A stretch of DNA of 64,000 nucleotides from positions 62,001 to 126,000 of the forward strand of contig JAKQDD010000113.1 in the NCBI GenBank assembly GCA_029556615.1, written 5' to 3'. Under the pieces are notes generated by a model that ran no database searches, was not told the DNA's origin, and saw only the letters and a list, made by a program, of their open reading frames with translations. This document shows positions 57,879 to 64,000 of the stretch, piece after piece (the stretch's first letter is position 1; every line of letters begins with the position of its first letter). The position numbers were made by a program, and so were the translations under genes. The stretch comes from Verrucomicrobiota bacterium (GTDB taxonomy: Bacteria; Verrucomicrobiota; Verrucomicrobiia; Limisphaerales; J093).

Positions 57879-57884
57879 GCCTCG

Positions 57885-59198
57885 TCAGCAGAATCTGTGG
57901 GTAAGTTCCGGCTCAGGTAATTGTCCAAGGTTATGGTAGAGAGCGGTTTCCATGGCGTGGTAAGTGCGGAAGCCGTAGGATCTTCTGGTGACCACTCGGA
58001 TCTTGTTGTTGAGGCCCTCGGTGGCACCGGTCGAGACCTCCCCTTTGGCCCGGAACCAGTTGAGGATGAGTTCCTCATGGGCCCGGAGCATGCGGGCGAC
58101 CTTACGCATCGGCTCGATCCGACTGCGCAGAGCCCGCTCGGTCCAAACCGAGAGGAAGGCGGCGGCCCATGTGACGGAGCGGTAATTCCAGAAGGCGTAG
58201 AAGCTCTCCTTGAGCATCCAGGCGCGGCCCGTAGCCAGTTTGCTCTGCAGCAGGCCGTAGAGCTTGGTCTTGGCGCGGCCGCGCACGCGGCTACCGCGGC
58301 GCAGGAGTTTCCAGCGCATCCGTTTGAGCCGGACGGCGCGGGGTCGGCCCTTGAGCTGGCGACACTCGGTGCGACGGACTTGGTCAAGCGCCTCGTTGAG
58401 GTGGCTGGTGATATGGAAGCGGTCGAGGATGTGGAGGGCGTGGCCGGCTTTGGCGGCGATGACCGCCAGGTAGGGTTTCCACATGTCGGAGCAGACAAAG
58501 CGCAGGCCACGGATGACTTCCGGTCCCAGGGTGGCGAAGCCCTGACGCAAGGTGGCCTGCGTCCGCCGCGGTCCGAGCCAGAGCAGGCGGCGGCAGTGGG
58601 TGTCGATCTGGTAAATGAGGGTCAAGAAGCTGGCGGCCCCCTTGCCCCGACCCCAGTGGATCTCGTCGATGCCGATGGCCTCGACCCCGACCAGGACCCG
58701 ATGGGCCAAGCCCCATTGGACGAGCCAATCGACGGAGCGGTAGACGGCTTCCCAACTGGTGTGGAAGACGCGGGCCGTTTCGCGCCAGGAGAGCCGGCGG
58801 GCCCACTGGGCCAGGAAGAGCATCATCGGGATGCTCACGGGGCGTTTGCCGGCGCTCCAGGGCAGGAACTCGACGCCGATGCCGTGGATGGGGCAGTCGA
58901 CCCGGCGCGGGGGGTAGAGCAGGCGGGTGGGGATGCCCCAGAGGGGGACGAAGTCCCAGATCCGCTGGGGGAGTCGGTCATAGCTGGGGGCCGCTTTGCG
59001 GCACTGAGCGCAGCGGCCGGGCATGGCGGCGTGGGCCTCGATGTGGATGTCGATCCAGAGCGAGGCGCCAGCCTCACAGAGGCGGATCTCGCGGAAGACA
59101 AAGCCGACAAAGTGTTGAATCCGGTTGAGGAGGGTCTTAACCTTGAGTTGAATAGCTGGTCTCCTGGTTCGTGGTTTGTTGTTTTCGAACAACCACAA
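57885..59198 (-). CDS. ISL3-family transposase
   Basis: A 437-residue DDE transposase. The N-terminus holds the zinc-binding region (CAQCRK, later VDCPIHG) and a helix-turn-helix-like segment. The DDE domain shows the first Asp in AIGIDEIHWGRG, the second in VCSDMWKPYLAVIAAKAGHA, and the catalytic Glu in GATEGLNNKIRVVTRRSYGF. All are intact and the frame is full length, so the element may still move. It ends 6 bp inside the element's left end. Confidence 0.92.
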   Translation of the reverse strand: MWLFENNKPRTRRPAIQLKVKTLLNRIQHFVGFVFREIRLCEAGASLWIDIHIEAHAAMPGRCAQCRKAAPSYDRLPQRIWDFVPLWGIPTRLLYPPRRVDCPIHGIGVEFLPWSAGKRPVSIPMMLFLAQWARRLSWRETARVFHTSWEAVYRSVDWLVQWGLAHRVLVGVEAIGIDEIHWGRGKGAASFLTLIYQIDTHCRRLLWLGPRRTQATLRQGFATLGPEVIRGLRFVCSDMWKPYLAVIAAKAGHALHILDRFHITSHLNEALDQVRRTECRQLKGRPRAVRLKRMRWKLLRRGSRVRGRAKTKLYGLLQSKLATGRAWMLKESFYAFWNYRSVTWAAAFLSVWTERALRSRIEPMRKVARMLRAHEELILNWFRAKGEVSTGATEGLNNKIRVVTRRSYGFRTYHAMETALYHNLGQLPEPELTHRFC

Positions 59199-59261
59199 AC
59201 TACCCGGACTTTTGGGGATCAGCTATTCGTTTTTGGATCGGCGCCCTGGGGCGGGAGCGCA

Positions 59262-59371
59262 GCGGCAGGGCGGCACTGCCCGATGGGGCTAGAGCCGCCG
59301 CGGGCCGAAGCGCAGCGCACCCTCGGTCGCGGCCCGCGGCGTGCGACTGGGGCCCCATCGGGGGCTGCCGC
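59262..59371. repeat. Long nested hairpin within the insertion element
   Basis: Three stems nest around one centre: GCGGCAG (59262) with CTGCCGC (59365), CCCGATGGGG (59279) with CCCCATCGGG (59353), and the 12-bp CGCCGCGGGCCG (59296) with CGGCCCGCGGCG (59330). It lies upstream of the transposase start. Confidence 0.75.
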
Positions 59372-59428
59372 CCCCCCACCAAACCCTGCGGCCAACCCCA
59401 ACCTACCCACAAATTCTGCTACAGAGCC

Positions 59429-59657
59429 GAATGAGGAATACCATCAGAACCTCATCGAGGTCGCCCTCGAACGCGTCAAGCGGCAGGTTGACCCCAAGGC
59501 CTTCCAAATCTACGATTGCTACGTCGTCAAGCAATGGACGGTCGAGGAGGTCATGAGAACCTTGGAAGTCTCACGCCATCAAGTCTACAACGCCAAGAGC
59601 CGCATCTCAAAACTGCTCAGGAAGACCATTGAACAGCTCGAGACCAAGATGCTGTGA
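59429..59657 (+). pseudogene. ECF-type sigma factor, 3' part
   Basis: The second piece of the interrupted sigma factor, 76 codons from the target duplication to TGA. It holds region 4: FQIYDCYVVKQWTVEEVMRT then LEVSRHQVYNAKSRISKLLR, the -35-binding helix-turn-helix. It has no start of its own. In related genomes such sigma factors often precede a protein-kinase gene, as here. Confidence 0.9.
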
Positions 59658-59721
59658 GCACCGTTGCCTCCTGGCTGTCCTGCTGCCCTGGTGCACAGGA
59701 CAATCCATCGTGCCCCGCCGC

Positions 59722-59850
59722 ATGCCCCGCGCCGAGCAGACCCGCATGATCGAGATCCGACGCCGCATCAAGCAACGAGTCGCTGCCAGACTCGCCATCG
59801 CGGAGACGGCGGCCCCCCCCGGGAACCGCCATTCCCCAAACGCCGACTAA
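59722..59850 (+). CDS. Small hypothetical protein between sigma factor and kinase
   Basis: A possible 42-residue Arg-rich protein (MPRAEQTRMIEIRRRIKQRV and a Pro/Ala-rich end). A GTG four codons upstream is an alternative start. Support is only its position and the coding-like basic helix; it may be noise. Confidence 0.3.
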   Translation: MPRAEQTRMIEIRRRIKQRVAARLAIAETAAPPGNRHSPNAD

Positions 59851-59862
59851 ACGACGTTCCGC

Positions 59863-62292
59863 ATGAGTGAGCACGCCCCGCCCGACGACGCCCAGTCAGG
59901 CCAACCGCGCGGAGACGTGTCCCAGCCGCCCCCATCGATCCCCGACCACGAGCTCGTCCGCCGCGTCGGCAGCGGCAGTTACGGCGAGGTCTGGCTCGCG
60001 CGCAGCGTCACCGGCGCTTTCCGCGCGGTCAAGATCGTCCGGCGTTCCTCGTTCGAGGACGAGCGCCCCTACCATCGGGAGTTCGATGGCATCAGGAGAT
60101 ATGAACCCCTCTCCCGCTCCGTGAACGGCGCGGTCGCCGTCCTCCATGTCGGACGCGCCGCCGACGCCACGTGTTTCTACTACGTCATGGAACTGGCGGA
60201 TGACCTCGAGACCGGCCCGGCCATCGATCCGGATCGCTATGTGCCCCGCACTCTGCGCGCCGAACTCCGTCGACACGAGCGATTGCCCGCTCCCGAATGC
60301 CTCCAGATCGGGCTGGCCCTGGCTTCCGCCCTGGCCACGCTGCACCAAAACAAACTCGTTCACAGGGATGTCAAACCCTCGAACATCATCTTCGTCAACG
60401 GCCACGCCAAACTCGCCGATATCGGCCTCGTCACGGACTCCGAGCACACCGCCACATCGGTCGGCACGGAGGGCTATGTCCCGCCCGAAGGCCCGGGAAG
60501 CCCCCAGGCCGACGTCTACAGCCTCGGCATGGTGCTCTACGAAGCCGCGACCGGCAATGACCGGCAGCAGTACCCCACCCTGCCCACCGACTTCAAAGAC
60601 CTGCCCGATCAGGATGCCTGCCGGTTCCTCAACACCATCATCCTCCGCGCCTGCCATCCGGATCGGGCCCAGCGCTATGCCACCGCCGAAGCCATGCGCC
60701 AGGACCTCGACCGCGCCGCCAGCGGACACCCGCCCGCACCCCGCCGCCAACCCTGGCCCCCCACCCTCAAGACCGTCACCCTTGCGACCGGCGCAATCCT
60801 GCTGCTGAGCCTGGCCACCTTCGTGCTCTGGCTGCCGCGACATCGACAGGGTGCGCCCACCCTTCCCGCCAGCCCAGGCGTCGGGATCCCGGAGCCCTCC
60901 GGACAAGACTCAGGCCCCATCGGACCCTACGGACACCGATTGCGTTTGATCCGATCGTTCGCTTCCCCCTCGGTTCCTTCCTGGCGATCCGCCCTCGTCG
61001 GCTGCGGCAACGGCGACGGTGAACCAGAGATCTTCGCGGTCTTCGATGGCCGGTTGTTCGAGTTCTCCATGCTCGGCGACGAGCTGTTCCGCTGGAAACC
61101 GCCGGACCTCGAAGCGACCGATGTCTCTCTCACCCTCCTCGCCAACGGCAATCAAGACGCGTGTCTCGAAGCGTTTGTGAGCTGGCGCGTCCAGGATCAG
61201 CTCTTCATCTCAGTCATCAACGCCAACGGAGGGGAGTTCAAGCGCTTCACCAACCGCGTCGCCACCTGGATGCAGGAGGACGGCCGGCCCGCTGACAGCG
61301 GCATCACGGCCGCACAACTCGTCGACCTCGAATCCGATGGCCAACTCGAACTGCTCGCCCGACTCCATACCGGCGCCGGCCGGCGATCGCGAGGCTTGTG
61401 CTGCTATGCCTACACCGACGGCACCCTCCGCTGGTTCTTCCCAACCGCGCCTAACGTCTCGGAGGTGGCCTGCGTCGACCTGAACAACGACGGCGTCCTC
61501 GATGTCGCCTTCGGAACCCAAGCGCCCGACAACGGCAACACCGCGCCGGATGGCACCACCGACGCCCGCACCTTCCTGTACGCGGTCTCGGGCAAAACCA
61601 GCGCCACTGCCCCCACCCATGCCCTCTGGCGCGTTGACCTCTGGAATGCCGGCAGCCAGGCGCACGTGCTGCCCGACCGCACCCGCCGCGCCCTCTACGT
61701 CTGGTGCGCTCACTCCGGCTCGGACCTGCGCGACCTGAACCTCGATCCCGCTCAGGGGGAAGTGATCCGCGTCAGCTACGACGGAGCTGTCGAGGCGCGA
61801 TACGCCGTGGACAAGTACCTCAGCGCCTGCACCCTCGTCGATCGCGGCTCGAATCAACCCCCACACCTCCTCGCCATCGACCAGGCCGCCACGCTCCACG
61901 TGCTGTCCGAAACGCTCGATCTCGTCGCCAAAACCCCCTTGTTCGATGTCACCCGCGGCCGCGCCCAGGCCGCCTTCTTCGGACAGTCGGATCTGGACGA
62001 GGACGGGCGTCCGGAGATCCTCCTGCTCTGCACCGAGGAAGAGCATGTCGCGGGCGACAACATGGGCATTCAGAACGAATCGCCCGCGGTCCGCCGGTTC
62101 CATCAGGTTTCGATCGTTGTTCTGGATGCAACGTACCGTCCGATCGCCCACTACCTGCTCGCGGCCAAGATGAAAAACGTGCCCAACATAACCCTCTGGA
62201 CCGGCCGCCTCGAAGCAGACCAACCCGTCCAGATCCTCGTCCTCGGCAAAGACGTCCTCGTTCTTCAGTTGGACCCCCCGAAATCGCCCTGA
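59863..62292 (+). CDS. Membrane-anchored serine/threonine protein kinase with FG-GAP-like repeats
   Basis: An 809-residue Hanks-type kinase. Kinase domain (about 25-285): glycine loop GSGSYGEVWLA, AVKIV lysine, catalytic loop HRDVKPSN (D169), and DIG (D186-G188) where DFG is usual; activation segment SVGTEGYVPPEG. One membrane segment (about 303-325, LKTVTLATGAILLLSLATFV). The outer part contains beta-propeller-like repeats with calcium-loop patterns DLESDGQLELL, DLNNDGVLDV and DLDEDGRPEILL, similar to integrin-alpha FG-GAP units, so it may sense an external ligand. It follows the broken sigma-factor gene; the pair would form a signalling unit. Its stop is followed immediately by a repeat element. 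Confidence 0.85.
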   Translation: MSEHAPPDDAQSGQPRGDVSQPPPSIPDHELVRRVGSGSYGEVWLARSVTGAFRAVKIVRRSSFEDERPYHREFDGIRRYEPLSRSVNGAVAVLHVGRAADATCFYYVMELADDLETGPAIDPDRYVPRTLRAELRRHERLPAPECLQIGLALASALATLHQNKLVHRDVKPSNIIFVNGHAKLADIGLVTDSEHTATSVGTEGYVPPEGPGSPQADVYSLGMVLYEAATGNDRQQYPTLPTDFKDLPDQDACRFLNTIILRACHPDRAQRYATAEAMRQDLDRAASGHPPAPRRQPWPPTLKTVTLATGAILLLSLATFVLWLPRHRQGAPTLPASPGVGIPEPSGQDSGPIGPYGHRLRLIRSFASPSVPSWRSALVGCGNGDGEPEIFAVFDGRLFEFSMLGDELFRWKPPDLEATDVSLTLLANGNQDACLEAFVSWRVQDQLFISVINANGGEFKRFTNRVATWMQEDGRPADSGITAAQLVDLESDGQLELLARLHTGAGRRSRGLCCYAYTDGTLRWFFPTAPNVSEVACVDLNNDGVLDVAFGTQAPDNGNTAPDGTTDARTFLYAVSGKTSATAPTHALWRVDLWNAGSQAHVLPDRTRRALYVWCAHSGSDLRDLNLDPAQGEVIRVSYDGAVEARYAVDKYLSACTLVDRGSNQPPHLLAIDQAATLHVLSETLDLVAKTPLFDVTRGRAQAAFFGQSDLDEDGRPEILLLCTEEEHVAGDNMGIQNESPAVRRFHQVSIVVLDATYRPIAHYLLAAKMKNVPNITLWTGRLEADQPVQILVLGKDVLVLQLDPPKSP

Positions 62293-62372
62293 AGTCCTCG
62301 ACTTCTGGAACTCGTGGTCCGCAGGTCAAGGGTGACCCCTGCTGTTCCAGGCCTTCCCTCCACCGGTCGAGG
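62293..62372 (+). repeat. Composite repeat element, copy 6 (module B, diverged)
   Basis: Starts AGTCCTCGACTTCTGGAACT right after the kinase stop, contains GGTCAAGGGTGACCCC and CTGTTCCAGGCCTTCCCTCC, and ends near GGTCGAGG. It is the least conserved of the six and lacks module A. Confidence 0.65.
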
Positions 62373-62420
62373 GGCCTGCCCCGAGCCCCGTCGAGGGGCC
62401 TGCCCCGAGCCCCGTCGAGG
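62366..62420. repeat. 24-bp tandem repeat, about 2.3 units
   Basis: Two identical 24-bp units (62366-62389, 62390-62413; GTCGAGGGGCCTGCC with CCGAGCCCC) and the start of a third. It is fused to the end of repeat copy 6. Confidence 0.85.
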
Positions 62421-62478
62421 GGGCGATTCCAAACCGGTTGTCACCCCGTCTTCGCGGACTGGATCCGTCCGCCCATTT

Positions 62479-62590
62479 GAAAGCGGCAGGGGGCTGCCGC
62501 ACTCCAGAAGCTTGCGCCGGTGCCACGGCCCCCCGATCCGCGCGATCGCGTCTTGGAGTGCGGTGCCGCGCCTCAAGCGGCACCGCTTTC
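62479..62590. repeat. Large inverted repeat of GCGGCA/TGCCGC type
   Basis: GAAAGCGGCA near 62479 and CCGCTTTC near 62583, and CCGCACTCC (about 62497) with GGAGTGCGG (about 62555), form nested arms. The sequence type, GCGGCACCGC next to GCACTCC, looks like a dispersed intergenic repeat. The region from 62293 to 62632 holds no gene, only these repeats. Confidence 0.65.
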
Positions 62591-62632
62591 GCACGGGCCT
62601 CACCACCGGAGCCCCTCCGCGTGGTCCTCGGG

Positions 62633-64000
62633 TCAGTCCAGTGTGCCCAAGCAACTCCGGTCCACCTCCACCGCTTTCGCTCCAGCCATGTCCATGCGCG
62701 GACGCTGGCGCAACTCGACCAGCACCGGGTCGAACGTCCGAAGAATCGCCTGGTAATCCGGATCACTCGCGGCGGCGAAGACCGATGCGCCGCAACGGCC
62801 GCTGCCGCCGGCCTCTTTCGGCAGCGGTGCCGCGAGGAAACTGTTGAACTGGGGATTCGCCAGGCGCGTCCAGAACTCGCGCTTGAACTGGCCGTCCTGG
62901 TGACATCCCGCACAGCGCCGCCGGGCCACGTCGGCGAGCGTCTTGTCCAGGTCCGCCGGATACAAGCGGCGGCAGCCCACGGCGTCCGGCCGCTCGGTTT
63001 CGCTGGTGCCATAGTAGGGCACGTTGAGATCCATCCACGTCAGCAGACGGCGCACCTCGCGTGACTCCATGTGGAGCCGCGGCACGCCGTTCGTGTCCGG
63101 GTGCCCCGCGAGCAACAGGTCGGCCAGCGGGCTGCGCGGCGATCCCCAGACCTTCGGCGTGACCTCGAGGATGTTCTGTTCCATGCCGTTGTACGTCGGA
63201 ATCCAGTTCACATACGGGCTGTCCCACTCGGCTTCGCCGGAGCGCTTGCGGCCGCGGGCGAGCCACTCGTACGAGACGTTGAAGAAATCGGTGGGGTCGC
63301 CGCACAGGTCCACCTGCCTGGGCGGTGTCGGCCCGCTGTGGCAGCGGACACAATGCGCATCCAATACCGGCTGGACATGCTGGGCGTAATCGAAGCCCAC
63401 GCCTTCGCCCCACTCAGGCGGGCGGAGCGGCGCACGGCGCGGCGGCCGGGCACGCGGCACGCCAGCCGTCTGACTGCGCGGCTCGTGACACCCCACGCAG
63501 CCCTGGACTTCGCCGGGCATCAGGTGCGTAAAGGTGCGCATCCGCTGGACGGCCCGGCCCTGGGCGTCGATGGCCATGAAGTAAACCGGTCGTCCGGCGG
63601 GGACCTCGAAGCACGCGGACCCGTCCTCGGCCACGGGCGCAAATCCCCAGACCCGCTTGCCAGCATACGTTGCGCCGCAGGAGATCACCGGAAACTGGAA
63701 ACCAAACGCGCGGTTCTTGACGTCGGTCCGGACGGCCTTGCGCATCTCCTCGACGACACCGATTTCCTTCACCTCACCCCGCTTCACGTGAGGGTCAAGT
63801 CCGCGATAGACATCCTGCAGGACGACCGTGGCCCACTCGACTCCGCCGTCGCGGGACGGGGATCCCGGGTCGGGGGTGGCAAGAGACCGCGTCAGCACCG
63901 GCGGCCGTGGCCGTGGCCGCAGCGGTTGCGCGCAGTAGCAACCCACGCCGTCAATCGGGTCCACCAACCGCACCTGCCGGTCATCGTCGAAGGTCCGGAG
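62633..64000 (-). CDS. Multihaem c-type cytochrome with hydrazine-synthase-alpha-like domain (partial)
   Basis: The C-terminal 455 residues of a larger exported protein; the frame is open through the window edge, so the N-terminus is missing. Three haem c motifs are present: CVGCH, CVRCH and CAGCH. The segment with VWGFAPVAEDGSACFEVPAG, VYFMAIDAQGRAVQRMRTFT and GEVQGCVGCHEPR matches the domain shared by hydrazine synthase alpha and many PVC cytochromes of unknown role. There is no reason to infer hydrazine synthesis here: such proteins are common in non-anammox Verrucomicrobiota and Planctomycetota. It likely acts in periplasmic electron transfer. Confidence 0.78.
   Translation of the reverse strand, partial: LRTFDDDRQVRLVDPIDGVGCYCAQPLRPRPRPPVLTRSLATPDPGSPSRDGGVEWATVVLQDVYRGLDPHVKRGEVKEIGVVEEMRKAVRTDVKNRAFGFQFPVISCGATYAGKRVWGFAPVAEDGSACFEVPAGRPVYFMAIDAQGRAVQRMRTFTHLMPGEVQGCVGCHEPRSQTAGVPRARPPRRAPLRPPEWGEGVGFDYAQHVQPVLDAHCVRCHSGPTPPRQVDLCGDPTDFFNVSYEWLARGRKRSGEAEWDSPYVNWIPTYNGMEQNILEVTPKVWGSPRSPLADLLLAGHPDTNGVPRLHMESREVRRLLTWMDLNVPYYGTSETERPDAVGCRRLYPADLDKTLADVARRRCAGCHQDGQFKREFWTRLANPQFNSFLAAPLPKEAGGSGRCGASVFAAASDPDYQAILRTFDPVLVELRQRPRMDMAGAKAVEVDRSCLGTLD

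Larger units (their letters stand above)
57879..59428 (-). mobile_element. ISL3-family insertion sequence, 1550 bp, with 8-bp target duplication
   Basis: Bounded by imperfect inverted ends, GCCTCGTCAGCAGAAT and TGTGGGTA on the left against GGCTCTGTAGCAGAAT and TGTGGGTA on the right after reverse complementing, and flanked by GAATGAGG at 57871-57878 and 59429-59436. It carries one transposase on the minus strand and 230 bp of strongly structured DNA before its right end. The clean target duplication and restorable frame point to a recent insertion. Confidence 0.92.

Noticed and set aside
57921-59657. A 578-codon plus-strand frame spanning the insertion element and the sigma-factor end
   Set aside because: It is antisense to the transposase for most of its length and only joins the real sigma-factor region 4 by chance.
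62633-64000. Evidence of anammox metabolism (hydrazine synthase)
   Set aside because: Only the shared domain is present; such cytochromes are common in other PVC bacteria, and no other anammox gene is seen.

Overview
The window reads as chromosomal DNA from a high-GC member of the Verrucomicrobiota, most likely of the Pedosphaera/Limisphaera kind. This is inferred from gene content, not from a marker gene. The pointers are two PEP-CTERM proteins, very large secreted PA14/Ig-like proteins with the C-terminal module common in this phylum, a sigma-factor/protein-kinase pair, a hydrazine-synthase-alpha-like multihaem cytochrome, and intergenic space packed with short repeats. Nearly all coding sequence is strongly GC-biased, so long antisense frames are frequent and were discounted.

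Layout. 1-3.7 kb: RNase D, a tRNA-Arg(CCG), a PLP-dependent decarboxylase and a Mn-type superoxide dismutase. 4-12.6 kb: an unusual export cluster made of a TolC-like channel, a small periplasmic adaptor, a GAF-adaptor fusion, a PqqD-like/M50 protease/adaptor fusion and a short SecA-like ATPase, with no ABC transporter. 13-13.8 kb: a PEP-CTERM protein. 14-25 kb: a tightly overlapping operon for a membrane-bound group 4 [NiFe] hydrogenase, joined to sulfhydrogenase-like beta/gamma electron-transfer subunits and an FdhF-like molybdopterin protein whose expected catalytic residues are replaced. 25-35 kb: accessory DNA with gene remnants, an AAA ATPase, a second PEP-CTERM protein, a 1693-residue secreted protein, and a hicBA toxin-antitoxin pair lying between two copies of the 3' end of a neighbouring gene. 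35-45 kb: a secreted protein of unknown function, queE, an aminotransferase, rsmA, and sucB/sucA of the 2-oxoglutarate dehydrogenase complex. 45-52 kb: cinA-pyrD-U32 peptidase-radical SAM, head to tail. 51-56 kb on the minus strand: dnaB-bamA-skp. 56-64 kb: aldose epimerase, a sigma-factor gene cut in two by a 1550-bp ISL3-family element with an 8-bp target duplication, a protein kinase, and the 3' part of a tri-haem cytochrome.

A repeat family runs through the window: six copies plus one fragment of an element built from two modules with inverted ends (module A, about 86 bp, TAGCGAGGCGC...GCGCCTCGCTA; module B, about 90 bp, AGAGTCCTCG...CGAGGACTCT). Most copies abut the stop codon of a gene. 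In two, probably three, cases the element appears to supply the ribosome-binding site, start codon and first residues of the next gene. This family, the ABC-less export cluster and the atypical hydrogenase complex are the most interesting items here.
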